Below, piece by piece: positions 1-11,987 of a DNA stretch of 64,000 nucleotides. A program made the translations under genes and the position numbers. This DNA comes from Macrotrachela quadricornifera. Its lineage: Eukaryota > Rotifera > Eurotatoria > Philodinida > Philodinidae. Every line of letters begins with the position of its first letter. Position 1 is the stretch's first letter. Under the pieces are notes generated by a model that searched no databases, was not told the origin of the DNA, and saw only the letters and a program-made list of their open reading frames with translations. The DNA lies in contig JAJEKB010021880.1 of the NCBI GenBank assembly GCA_022393335.1, positions 712,779-776,778 of the forward strand, given 5' to 3'.

Positions 1-1368
1 CCATATAAAATAAAAACAGTTGAACCTATATTTATGTCTACACGTGAACAACGTAAACAATGGATAATTGATGCAAAATATAATGTATTTAATTTACATT
101 CAGATCAAGTTATACTTGATTTATTAACTGATTCTGGTACAGGTGCCATGTCAGCGGATCAAACATCAAAATTAATAATTGGTGATGAATCATATGCTGG
201 TGCATCATCATTTGCACATTTTGAAGAAGCTATACAAGATTTAACTGGTTTTAAACATATTATACCTGTACATCAAGGACGTGCTGCTGAAAGATTATTA
301 TTTATGTGTTTAGGTGGAGAAGGTAAAATAATACCAAATAATACACATTTTGATACAACAAGAGGAAATATTGAATATACAAAAGCAACAGCTATAGATT
401 TAGTTATAGATGAAGCTAAAAGACCAGATGTATATCATCCATTTAAAGGTAATATGGATATAGATAAATTAGAAAAATTATTAAATGAAAATTGTGATAA
501 TATACCTATTGTTATGATAACAATAACTAATAATGCATCTGGTGGACAACCAGTATCAATGGAAAATATAAAACAAGTAAAAAATTTATGCAATAAATAC
601 AATAAACAATTATTTATAGATGGTTGTCGTTTTGCTGAAAATGCATATTTTATAAAAAAACGTGAATTAGGTTATGATAAAAAAACAATAAAACAAATAA
701 TACAAGAAACATTTTCATTAGCTGATGGTATGACAATGAGTGCAAAAAAAGATGGTTTAGCACATATAGGTGGTTGGTTAGCATTAAATGATGATGATTT
801 ACATGCATCATTAGAAAATTTTGCTATATTAACAGAAGGTTTTCGAACATATGGTGGATTAGCTGGAAGAGATTTAGATTGTATAGCACAAGGTGTAAAA
901 GAAATTGTACATGAAGAATGTTTACATCATCGTATAAATATGATTGATAATTTAGGAAAAGAATTAAATAAAATTGATATACCAACTGTTCAACCACATG
1001 GTGGACATGCTATATTTATTGATGCTAAATCATTTTTACCACATATTGATCCATTAGAATATCCAGCACAAGCATTAGCTATAGCACTTTATATTGAAGG
1101 TGGAGTACGTTCAGTTGAAATTGGAACATTAATGTTTGGACATCAACCTGGAAGTGATAAAGAAATTCCAGCACCATTAGAATTATTAAGATTAGCTATA
1201 CCAAGACGATTATATACAGCAGATCAATTAATGTATGTTGTACATTGTTTTAAAAAATTAGAATTAAAACGAGATAAAATTCAAGGATTAAAAATTGTTA
1301 AACAACCTCAACATTTACGGCATTTTAGTTGTGAACTTGAACCAATTAATGGAAATTTTGATATATAA
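1..1368 (+). CDS. tnaA-like: Tryptophanase-type PLP-dependent beta-eliminating lyase, 5' end outside the window
   Basis: The enzyme would split L-tryptophan into indole, pyruvate and ammonia, with PLP, in the cytosol. The frame is open from base 1: eleven codons before the ATG at 34 match the N-terminal strand of bacterial tryptophanase and tyrosine phenol-lyase, so the true start lies left of the window. Numbering from that ATG, the PLP lysine is K238 or K239 in SAKKDG, and the active site has LLTDSGTGAMS, HQGR and D196-x-x-R199. Three positions that separate the two enzymes look tryptophanase-like: Asp in FDTTRG, Ile in VEIG and His in LRHF. It is intronless as far as seen. Codon use is strongly AT-rich, like the host. 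Animals normally lack this enzyme, so I infer an old transfer from bacteria. The family is nearly certain; tryptophanase over phenol-lyase is likely. Confidence 0.9.
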   Translation, partial: PYKIKTVEPIFMSTREQRKQWIIDAKYNVFNLHSDQVILDLLTDSGTGAMSADQTSKLIIGDESYAGASSFAHFEEAIQDLTGFKHIIPVHQGRAAERLLFMCLGGEGKIIPNNTHFDTTRGNIEYTKATAIDLVIDEAKRPDVYHPFKGNMDIDKLEKLLNENCDNIPIVMITITNNASGGQPVSMENIKQVKNLCNKYNKQLFIDGCRFAENAYFIKKRELGYDKKTIKQIIQETFSLADGMTMSAKKDGLAHIGGWLALNDDDLHASLENFAILTEGFRTYGGLAGRDLDCIAQGVKEIVHEECLHHRINMIDNLGKELNKIDIPTVQPHGGHAIFIDAKSFLPHIDPLEYPAQALAIALYIEGGVRSVEIGTLMFGHQPGSDKEIPAPLELLRLAIPRRLYTADQLMYVVHCFKKLELKRDKIQGLKIVKQPQHLRHFSCELEPINGNFDI

Positions 1369-2077
1369 TATTTCTATCTATGAAACAGTAGATACTAATT
1401 TACTAACATTTGGTTTTTTGAATATCTATTGTATTACTAATCTGTTAAAACAAGTGATTATTATTATACTGATAGACAGAAAAACAAAATAAAAGTTTAT
1501 TCTTTTTATTTTTTCATATTTAAAAATAAACTATTAATTATTCTTCATATATTTCTTGGTTTCTAATAAAGACTTCACTTCTTTTATGTAAGCTAAACTT
1601 AAATATTATTAATATTTGCAATGTATGGAAGTAATTAATTATTATCAAAATGTTATGTAATAATTCTACATCTTTATTCAATAGACAGATGATTAGATAT
1701 CTTTGTGTTACAGCTAAATTCGATAAATAGAAATACTAAAATACTTTAATAATTTGTAAACAAAAAGATAATTTAAATGTAATAAAAATAAGAAGAATGT
1801 CACTTTTCGCGCTTTTCCCTTTGATTATAGTGCTTATTAAGAATTTCATATTATACCATTTTTATAGATACAACCATTCAATTATATCTCATCCTATAAT
1901 TGAACATATAATACATGAAGATTGCCAAATATGACTTTTTTCTATGGTTAAGTATATTAGTTAACGAATTACTATGCGAAAGTTCAAAGAGGTCTTTAAA
2001 CAAAACAAATTTTTTGTTTTATAATGACATACATGTACATCAGACTTATTTATAATTCTCTCTATAATATATCACTC
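1369..2077. other. Intergenic, no gene seen
   Basis: This is AT-rich sequence downstream of the lyase gene. I see no supported coding exon, RNA gene or long repeat. Confidence 0.5.
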
Positions 2078-2185
2078 TATACAACTAAAATTTTCAGAAT
2101 AGGTTGACCATCTATTTTTGACATAAATACGAGCCAAAACGACAACATTAGAGAGAGTGTATTCAATTTGTTTTGGTCAAGAAGA
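2078..2185. repeat. Solo arm related to the 17.4-18.1 kb MITE
   Basis: The stretch resembles the right arm of the inverted-repeat element ending near 18063. Shared blocks, in the same order, are TTTCAG, GTTGA, AAATA, AAACGACAA, AGAGA and TTTTGG-CAAG. Only one arm is visible here. The match was made by eye and is diverged. Confidence 0.5.
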
Positions 2186-2429
2186 TAGATCTGCAGAAAA
2201 AAACATTAACTAAATATCTTGTATTAACAACTATCAAAGAATCTATTATTGTTATCGATAATAGAAAGGATTTATTGCGACAAAATCAATATACTTGTCG
2301 GAGATTTTAAAAAGAAAAATAAATATAAAAAATAGAACTTTTTGTTAAATAATAACTATATTAATATCTTGTTTACTTCAATTTCTATGAAAAATCACTC
2401 AATTTTGAACGGTATATGTTTGTAAAGGT

Positions 2430-3203
2430 GCTAGGACAATTCGTCGCAATGATATAATCCAATTAGAATTTATCATTGTTTTTTATTGATGAAGTGACCT
2501 ATTACGTTAAGTTTGCAACACATAATTCAATGAATATAAAGTTGTAGAGAATATTTCTAATGACTAAACTTCAACTTTTGTTTTCGAGTAATATAATAAT
2601 TATCTTATCCACATAAAGTTAGATTATTTGAATTATGTCAGCGGTAAAGTTTTCTTGTAGAAGTAGCATTGTAACTTTCTTTTAATTCCTATCGTAGCTA
2701 AAGACTTCTGACACATAGGAAAATACATTGACAAAATGAGTGAAACTTAGTGCTTGCTAACGAAGATTGTTTTTGACATTATCAGAAAGACCAACATTTG
2801 ATCAAATCTTTTTATTAAATTTCCTTACTTAGCGTACAAATCTTATTAGTTTAAAGGCTAAACTAATTCGAATTAATTGATGATTTATAAAGTACCAGAA
2901 CTACTTTTAGTGAAATCTCACATCTGAGATTTTTCATCTTCTCGATATTCATCATGATGTAGCAAATGGATCCGATTGTTTTCGTCAAGCCAGAATTTCT
3001 TATAACAACACGATCCGAAATAAAAAGAAATCAATGTCTAGTCATTAGAAATATTCCCTACAATTTTATATTCATTGAATTATGTGTTGTAAACTTAACT
3101 TAATAGATCACATCATCAATAAAAAAATAATGATTAACTCTAATTGGATTATACCACTGCGACGAATTGTCCGTGTGACAAATTGTCTTGCAACGAATTG
3201 TCC
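2430..3203. mobile_element. MITE with about 170-bp inverted repeats
   Basis: The left arm (about 2434-2610) is the reverse complement of the right arm (about 3000-3172) with high identity. Both include the terminal GGACAATTCGTCGCA and an inner CACATAATTCAATGAATATA block. The right end carries two further near-copies of the terminal motif (CAAATTGTC, CGAATTGTCC) up to 3203, as if extended by small duplications. There is no coding capacity, so it is probably non-autonomous. Confidence 0.8.
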
Positions 3204-3561
3204 GGTCACCCCTTGACCCAGTCGCTGCTGTGTATGATATTGTTACCAGAAGATCTTTATTTCTCTTTCCTCTCTTCTACATTCATATCTTTCTTCAACA
3301 TTACATGTCACTAGCTTATACTTTTATGATGATATGTTTACCTTCTTTCTTTTTTCTTCTTATATCTTATTCTATCATTTCTTTTATCTTATATTTTCAA
3401 CATAAACTTAAAGACATCATAAAAATCAACATTAAAAAAGTATCATCTTAAAATTGGTATGGCGACAACTACTTCGTCTGATCTAACGATTGGTAAGTTT
3501 GTGATTGTTTATAAAACCTTACATACATATAGTGATTATTATTGCCTATTTTGATATAATA

Positions 3562-5572
3562 ATATATACCCCTGGAAAGAAAAAGCTGCACATGATATTT
3601 CGACTCTCTTGACACTCTAGAAGGACAATTTGAAAGACTTGATTATACTATTTGATAGCTCTTGGAATTGTTTATCACTTTGTATATTTTTGTTTTAACG
3701 GGGGCGGCCCATAAAGAATATCTTAGTCATTTTTTTATTTATTTGCCTCCTATTTTTTTTTGTTCGATAAGAAATTTTCTTTTCTACAAAATTAACTGTG
3801 TTTGTTGTCATGACTTTGTTTTAATCTATACAATCGGTTGGTCCAAGATGAGCAACTCTCAAAAAACTATCTCTTCACGAATTTTTTTTGGACAGCCCGT
3901 TTGAGTTGACGAATTCATTCCATATACAATAGTTCCATAGATTGAGATCAGGACTGTTTGGAGGCCAGTGATCTTTGTCGATGGCACCTGGAAAATGATC
4001 TCGACACTAATCCTGACTTTCCTTATGGGCGTGTGGATTTGCATCATCTTGTTGAAAGGTCCAATCGTTTTTAAAAATGCCATTTCCAAAAGTGAGAGCG
4101 ATTGGAAGCATTTCTCTTATGTACCACTTATGATCAACGGTTTCCTCCGGAGCTGTCAGATCGAATCGGATCGGCATGAATCAAACTACATATTTTTGGT
4201 TTTGTAATAGTGAAGTCTATCTTTCGATGAGTCATATCTATCGTTTTATCCTTTCATTTCTGGCATTACTAGTTAGTTGTACACTAAAGCTGCTTCATAG
4301 ATTACTCTGGCTTTATTGTCTCTCATCTCTGTGCAAAATCTGCTATATACTTTAATAATAACATAATTTTATATAAAAATGAGCCGCAGATTTATAAATA
4401 ATTAATGTATTGCCTGAAATTTTATTTGAAACGAGTAATCGGACGCATCCATCCAAAAAAAAAACGTTTAATTTGTTAAGCTTTAAAAGGAACAAATAAA
4501 ATTTTGTATGTCAAAATCTCGAAAAAAGTTTCTGCCATCAGTAAAAGGTATTTGATATGCGAAAAAAAGTTATAACAGGCTGATATCGATTATAGTTCTG
4601 GTTTCCTCTTCTAAAATTACTAAAGGAGATATTCCTTTAGAGCATACATCAAACCAGACCATAACCTTTTACAAAAATTTCTGTACTTGCTTGATGCCAC
4701 CCTTCGCATCAGATTCGTCACAATTTGTCACTTAAATTCTATCGATTTGGAAGTCCATCAATGTCGAACATTTTCTTATTAGAAAACACAAACCTCAAAG
4801 TGTCCTCTTTGCGAAAGTTTGTTTGTGTTCATTTTGCAAATTTAAATTTGTTTTCTTTCTGACCTTGAGAAAGTCTTGGCTGGATCTTTGCCGTATAAGA
4901 TTTGAACTTCAGATCCTCTTTCAAAGTTCTCTGAGTACTTGTTCAAGAAATCTCCAAATCACAAGCAACTTTTCGGTGAGATGATTTTCCATCGCTCATG
5001 TCATTGTTCCCGTTCTGTTTGTTCTTGAATGATCTTTGGATTTGAATAAACTGGTTCGATCGATTTCCCGGATCATTTTACATAATCTCTCGACAGTTGA
5101 GGGACCCGCTGCATCGTGAGGATCCTCATAGATCTTCAGACACGACCGTCTGTCTTAATATTTTGAAAGTACAAGATTAACATAGAATTATAGAGAAGAA
5201 AATTCTATGGAACGAAAAGAGGTTAGCGGTAAAGCATGGATAATGGTCGACATATTCTTTCTCAAATTATTATTCGAATAGGAATAACTTTTTCTAAAAG
5301 AAAATATATATTCTGATAGTGCTTAAAATTTTTTATCATCTTATATATTAACATATTGTCTTGAATTGAACTAGCGGAAATTCAGTCTGTGGAAATCTGT
5401 ATATCAGGGTGCTTTCATTGCACTCGATTTATAAACTAAAACAAAACTATACAGGGTTATAGAGAGTTCCAAGCGCTATCAAATGGTATAATTAATTTTT
5501 GCAAAATATCCTTCTAGAGTGTCAATAGAGTCGAAATACCATATACAGCTTTTTCTTTCCAGAAGTATATAT
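3562..5572. mobile_element. Tc1/mariner-type transposon relic with about 136-bp TIRs
   Basis: The arms at about 3562-3698 and 5437-5572 are inverted copies sharing CTGGAAAGAAAAAGCTG, TTTCGACTCT and TTGACACTCTAGAAGGA. They enclose the transposase fossil described separately. The right end stops about 84 bp before the SLC7 transporter start codon, so the insertion sits in that gene's upstream region. Confidence 0.8.
3850..5160 (-). pseudogene. Mariner-type transposase, broken
   Basis: Read on the minus strand, 5160-4990 encodes an N-terminal helix-turn-helix part with a GPSTVERL motif and IREIDRTS. Next comes a region resembling the second HTH and linker (4990-4700). Near 3900-4080 there is FQQDDANPHAHK followed by HWPPNSPDLNLWNY, the DDE/D catalytic block of mariner transposases. 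Several stops and frame changes separate these pieces, so no functional protein is possible. Confidence 0.8.
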
Positions 5573-5656
5573 GTATTTTGAGACAAGACTGTTTATGATC
5601 ACTGTTAATATCAAACAGAAAGAAAATTTTTATAAAACAATAAACCCAAGATAGAC

Positions 5657-8445
5657 ATGATTTATCTTGAAGTTTGTAATAATCAAATAATAATACCTAC
5701 ATCCTTTTCTTCTTCTCTAGTTGATACTGATTCAATCAAAAGTCATGATATTCAATTTTCTCTTCCTACACATCGTCGTGTATCTATTTCATCAATTGTT
5801 CAACCAGATCCATTAGGACCTGTTTTATCAACAGATGAAGTAACACTTAAAAGACATCTTGGTTTATTCTCCGGAATTTGTTTTATTGTTGGCACGATCA
5901 TTGGTAAAGTTTTCCATCTTATATTTTTATTTTATTATCAAATATTTTTTGTAATTAGGTTCTGGAATATTTATTTCTCCTAAAGGTGTTTTACAAGAAA
6001 CACAATCAGTAGGTCTTTGTTTGATTGTTTGGGCTATCTGTGGAGTAATTTCGATTCTTGGTACGCATTAGTAAAATATTTTTATGTAAAGTACATATTT
6101 GTATTTCTTCTAGGAGCACTTTGTTATGTTGAGATTGGTACAGTAATACCAAGAAATGGTGCAGACATAGCTTATATGAAAGAAGGTATGATACACAAGA
6201 AAAACGAAGATAATCATGATTAGATCCATTTCGTTGGTTTTAAAGGATAGATAATATTTATCTTCAAAAAATGATTGAATATAAGGGCAAAATAATCCCA
6301 AACAAGAGAAATTCGTTTTTTTTGTGAAAGTTGAAGCTGAGTTGTTAAAGTTTAGCGAAGTTATAAACTGAATTGGAAAAAAAAACTGTTTCACTAAAGT
6401 TATCGATGCATTATGAAAATTTGCTTTTCTTTTTCCTTAAAATACAGAAGAATTTTTGATGGTGAGTCGATTATAACGAATAAACTGATTCTTTTGAAAA
6501 ATCTAGGTATACTCAGAAAAAAAACTTTAGATAGAGTTTTGTTGCTTAAAATGTCATCCATACAATGACAATCTTTTCAGGATGTCTAAACTAACTAGAT
6601 ACACATATTATTAGAAACATCAGCTCTATGAAAATACATTAAATATAGATATAGGCATTTTAATTTTATAAATTCACATTGCTAAAGACTGACTTTGCTC
6701 ATATTTTTATTAATAGGTATTGGATCGTTTCATGAACGAACAGGTGATATATTGGCTTATTTATTCGTTTGGACAACTACTTTTATTCTCCATCCAGTAG
6801 TGCTTGCTATTCTTTCTCTCACCTTTTCACAATACCTCTTGTCTGGCATTACGAATAGTAAATTAGTATCTTTTTATAAGTATTTTGAAAATAAATCTGT
6901 ATTCAGATTCCGAACCATCAGAAAAACTTGTCAAATTATTGGCTATTGTTGCTATTTGTACGTTCGTTTTTTCTATAATCTAATAGTGTTTACATCGTCT
7001 ATTTGTAGTAATACTCATCATTATTAACTCACTTAGTGTATCAATAGCTAATCGTCTCAATATCGTTTTTGTCATCTGTAAGATGTTAACTATCTTGACT
7101 GTAATAATAGGTGGTATTGTACGAATTTGCCAAGGTTTGTTCTTGTTCTATTTGAAAAATAAAGCAGATCATTGAAGAATGAATTCTTTTTATAGGATAT
7201 ACACAAAACTTAGAAAATAGCTTTGCTGGTGAGTGCACTTAATTATAATAATAAAGGAAAATTAGTATGTTATCGTATTCTAAAATAGGAACAACTGATA
7301 AACCATTTGGTATTGCACTTGCATTTTATTCTGGTCTTTTTGCATATGGTGGATGGTCCAGTCTCAATTCAGTAACAGAAGAACTTAAAAATCCCAAAAG
7401 GTACTAATTTCATTTCAAAGATTACTTCTTTATTCATTTATTTACCAGTTAAATATAACGTAATAAATATAAATATCTATATTGTTTTATAGAAATCTAT
7501 GGTTATCTATTGCATTGGCTTTACCTACTGTCATCATTTTCTACATTCTAACTAATATTTCTTATTTTACTGTAATGAACAAAGATGAATTACTTAATTC
7601 AAATGTTGTTGCTGTAGTATGTAGACCAATAATAATAATAAAAAACATGTTATATATAATGTATGATTTGTATATAGACATGGGGTAAAGTTGTATTGGG
7701 TCCTGTTGTTCGTGTATTACCCATTCTAATCTCTATTAGCGCATTAGGAACTACCAATGGAAGTTTGTTTGCAGGTGCTCGATACTGTATGGTTGGTGCT
7801 CAATATGGATACTTACCTGAATTATTTGCATGTATTCAGAGACGAAGATTAACACCAATATCCGGTGTTGTCCTTGAGGTTGTATCATCTAGTTAATATG
7901 TAATAATAAAGAATTTATTATTTTTGTTTTTTTTTAAGGGACTTCTCGCAATTATTTGTTGTATTCCAACCAATATTTATAAATTGATTGATTTCCTAAG
8001 TTTTAGTGCATGGATATTTCATGGTCTAACATTTGTTGCTACACTTGGCTGTAAATTTACAAAAAAAGATGTAGAACGAGTGATTAGTGTATGTAATTTT
8101 ATTTTTATTTATAAAAGGAAAGGTAAAATAAAAACTTCTATTCAGGTTCCAATTCCATTAATTATCATTGTTATCTTGATTTCAATCTACTTAGTTGTTG
8201 TTCCTGTTATAGCTTCTCCAAATATTGGATTTATTATTACTCCTTGTTGGTTTTTAGTCGGTTTAATATTCTATTATCCATTTGTTTATCGTAAAATAGA
8301 ATTAAAATTTATGAGTAAGTCATGAAAATATATTTATTTTTTAAATTTTATAGTCATAATAACAAATAATTTTCTATTTTAAGAAAAAATTAATTCATCG
8401 CTTCAACGAATTTTTCAATTACAACGAGCACAAATTAACATTTAA
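5657..8445 (+). CDS. SLC7-family amino-acid transporter (LAT/b0,+AT-like), 13 exons
   Basis: A polytopic plasma-membrane amino-acid exchanger of the APC superfamily. Exons: 5657-5903, 5959-6060, 6114-6185, 6717-6857, 6907-6957, 7009-7134, 7196-7228, 7289-7400, 7493-7616, 7678-7878, 7939-8088, 8146-8314, 8384-8445. All introns are GT-AG and phases agree throughout, giving 529 residues. The TM1 signature [16 protein letters not shown] spans the first splice site. Further family marks are [17 protein letters not shown], the TM6-region [19 protein letters not shown], and an [15 protein letters not shown] block. Light subunits of SLC7 normally pair with an SLC3 heavy chain through a conserved Cys; I did not locate that Cys with certainty. 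Most introns are 49-92 bp and one is 531 bp. A mariner relic ends 84 bp upstream. Confidence 0.9.
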
Positions 8446-8964
8446 TAATAGACTTCTTTCTTTTCTTTGTTTATTGTCATCTTTCATATAAATATATGAA
8501 ATAGTGAGTGTAATTATTCTTTCAGTACAAAATGAGTCAAAAGTCTTAGTATTTCATAGAAAATTTTCTCTTTCTTTGTTATTACTAATTTAATTAAACG
8601 CTCAAATTTGAATATATAATACCTTCCAATTCGATGTATACTATCCTAAGTTTTCATAAGTATATCACAAGCTATAATGAAGATCCATAATCTAGAACTG
8701 AGAGACGATTTAGTTCTTAGGACGTGATAAAGTTGGTCTGGTTCTTCATTTGATTCACTCACAAGAGCTGAACAAAATAGGAAGAAGGGTTTGCCTAATG
8801 CAATAATTAAACCAGCACATTATTTCAAATAATTGGTTCTATAATGGCAATTTAGTCTAAAGAAAGATCTATCGGAATAGCCAAGAAACATAATTTTCTT
8901 TTATTTATCTTATTTGAAACTACTGTAGACAATGTTAGCGAGTATGAGTGACTAAATCAGGTAC
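8446..8964. other. Intergenic between convergent genes, nothing seen
   Basis: The stretch lies between the 3' ends of the transporter and the ART-TPR gene. No feature is recognised. Confidence 0.5.
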
Positions 8965-11147
8965 TTAATATTCGTTTTTTGTGTACAATTGATATGAATT
9001 GATCTGCGATGAGACACGTTCAATTGACTGTTTGATAGAAACAACATAATAATGTGTAGTCGGTAATGCTTCCAAATAGATATTAACTGCTTGCTGGTAG
9101 TGATGCAAAGCTTTCACTAATTCTTTCCTTTCCTCATACACATTGCCTATGATACTAAGCGACCATGCGATGCGATAATGTCTAGGAGGCAGAGATTTTT
9201 CGAAGATTTTAAGTGAAAGATTCGCATGTTTGATTGCTTCATCATGATTTTGAAGACATCGATGAGCATCAGCTATGGAACTGTGTAAAGCACCTAATAA
9301 TGAATGACAAGCAGTGAAATGCTTCTCATTAATAATCAGTGCTTTTTGAAGATAATCCATAACATTCGAGTAATCCATTAATCTTTTATAGATATATCCT
9401 ATGTTCACCAAACACCAAGCTATATCGGGATGTTCGTTACCATAAGCTTTTTGAAATAACGATAGAGCTGTTTCAAGAGCTTTAAGTGCCTGTTCAAGGT
9501 CATTTTTTTTTCGATGTACACTACTAATTCTGGCATAACTTTTTGCCAATTCAGGATCGTCGATTTTTAATTTGTTTTTTTTAATTTCTAATGATTTCTG
9601 ATGCCAAACTAGACTTATGTCTAAGTCGGCTTTCTTCATTGCCAATTCGCCTAATCTGAAATAGCAGCGAGCAATATCCTCGTGTTCTTCGGGCAATTCA
9701 TTCAGTAAACGATGCAAATACTTTTGAGCGTGATCATATCTACCCATTTTATACAGTACATGACCGAAAGAAAGAAGATATGGTTCCGCACTGTCTTCTT
9801 CATATTCGTTCTTCATTTGATCGACAACAGATTTTACATCTTGATCATTTTCACTGCATAGTATCATTCGAATGATCCATATGTGCTCATTGTTACAATA
9901 GATATTGACTAGTCGAAAGATGGATCCTAACATGACAAGTACTTCTTCTTCTTGAGGAAAATTGCTGAGTGATGCTATATCAGCAAACGATTTGGCATTA
10001 TCGAGTCGAGGATCGGCAATAATCTCAAATAACACACGTTCAATATCATGTGGAAGAGCTGAGGTTGTGAGAAACATAAGTGCTAACTGTTGATTGCGAC
10101 TTGTCGAAAAAAATGAGTTAATAGAAATTAATTTGCCAATGGAATTTTTCAAAAGTTCTAATTCATTGGTCGACATTAATTGACCACGGTAAAGATGGAG
10201 CAAAGATAAACAACAATGTTCTTTGAGTTGCAGCTCGAGATCGCGAATGAAAAATCGAAGGAGAAAGAGAACGTCAATATTCTGTATTCGAAGAGCTTTA
10301 TTTATCAGTCGATAAAGAAATGAATCTTTCGTATACCACCAAATGGCTCGATCAGATGAATATTCTTGTTCAAATTCATGAATGATTTTCAAAGCAGCCT
10401 TATTACCTTGATATTCTTGTTTACACATATCAACTAGCTCCTTTTTAAGTGTTGGTGTTGATTTCATACGAAGTAAGCAATCAATCAATACTTGTGAATG
10501 CACAAATTGTCCGTTTAAAGTAGTGGTCGATTGTTCTTGACCACTAATCGAATCGAAAATACTGATTGGTAAGTTTTCGTCAATTTTGTCGTTATTTCGT
10601 TGTTGTTGATCCAACTGGATTTGCACAATAAGTTCATCTAACTGTACAATTATTCCTTTGACCTATATTATACGATACTTTAGAACAGTAATCAAGTCGG
10701 CGTAAAATTTCAATATTCATTATACACAATGTCTTATTTCTTTCGTTCGTTATTCAAAAAAATACCCATCCTGACAAAGTATTTGAGAAAAAGATTGCTA
10801 ACCTTTGTGAATTTGTCGGTCCATTGTTGGATACTAATTTTATTCTTGCAGTAGACATAGACAGAAGAAAGTTGTCGAAGTGAATGAATACGAGGTACAA
10901 ACTGTTCACCTAATTGACCACTAACGATAAGGACTATTCGATCATAAATAGAAAATGATCGGATATAATTTTCGCACAACTGCTCATCTTGAAATGTTTT
11001 CAAGTAATTGATTGAAGTACGCAATTGTTGTTGTGCTTTGATATTTTCAGCAGTATCGTTGACTGTAACATCAAGCCAAAGCAGAGAGAATGTTTCTAGA
11101 TTACTATTTTCCATAATAAATAGTTCGAAAGATGTTGCTGTATGCAC
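8965..11147 (-). CDS. ADP-ribosyltransferase with C-terminal TPR repeats, two exons
   Basis: A probable mono(ADP-ribosyl)transferase of the arginine-specific (R-S-E) class fused to kinesin-light-chain-like TPRs. Exon 1 is 11147-10803, the GT-AG intron is 10802-10663, and exon 2 is 10662-8965. The join is in phase 0 and gives 680 residues. Residues 1-125 form an alpha/beta domain (FSLLWLD, then IVLIVSG) also found at the N-terminus of the gene at 58.4-60.4 kb. The ART core has R274 in LYRGQ, the FFSTS strand near 300-303 and the E-x-E glutamates in QEEEVL near 353-355. TPRs fill about 415-675. A start at the second Met (11114) is also possible. There is no signal peptide, so the protein is probably intracellular. 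Similar proteins are expanded in bdelloids; the substrate is unknown. Confidence 0.85.
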
Positions 11148-11987
11148 ACTAGACTACCAACAATGAATAAAATGAATATTTACTTCAATCGAATCGAAAT
11201 CATATTCGCGTTCTTGTATCAAATTTGCTCGATTAGTAACGGTAATGTTTTTTCTTGAGTCACTTGTGTTCTTTCACATGGAGATAATGATGTATATTTT
11301 TCAGGCATGATATTGTTAGTAAATATCAATCCTTTTTGATTGGCAAAGATAAAATAACAAGAAATAGTATATGGTGAGAACAGCTACCACAAGTAACACT
11401 CGTCGCTATGACTCGTTAAATCCTCGACTGAAATCGACCTAATTAGGGGTTCCACTTTAAACTCTAATTATGATCGAAATTTTATAGTCAGTAATAATTA
11501 GCTTAGGTCTTCAAGCTTTATAGTATTTGAATATCTATCGGAAATTATTCGTCGCTGCATCCACTTTTCTATTAACCGAAAAATTGGCCAATCAGATGGT
11601 AGCAAATTGTAACTCGCTTATTTCACGGATAACCGTGAAAGATTCTATGAAGGATTTTATAGAGCACCTTTGATAGTCTTAAATTGGGCCGAACAATTCT
11701 ATGGTCCATCCTTCTTTTTATGGAGAAAAAACGCCTTGAAATGTGATTGGACAAAAATCAGATATTATAGACACCTGCTCGTTGACTTTTAAGCAAATAA
11801 TTTTTAAATCTGATGTTCTTTTGACGCCGTGACAAGCAAGCAAGCAAACTATTTTTTTTCATATGTATTTATTCATGCATTTACTCAACATAAAAATTGA
11901 GTTTATCTTTTATTGTGATAAATTTTTTTCTATTGGATATCTCTTTTATTTTTTCTGTTGCTTCTATAAAAACAGATATAGGAAAGA
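11148..11987. other. Intergenic, only a short perfect hairpin
   Basis: No gene is seen. A short palindrome (TTTCACGG-ATA-ACCGTGAAA) lies near 11620. The rest is AT-rich. Confidence 0.4.

Noticed and set aside
6110..6394. 94-codon minus-strand frame
   Set aside because: It overlaps exon 3 and the long intron of the SLC7 gene on the other strand and has no family resemblance.
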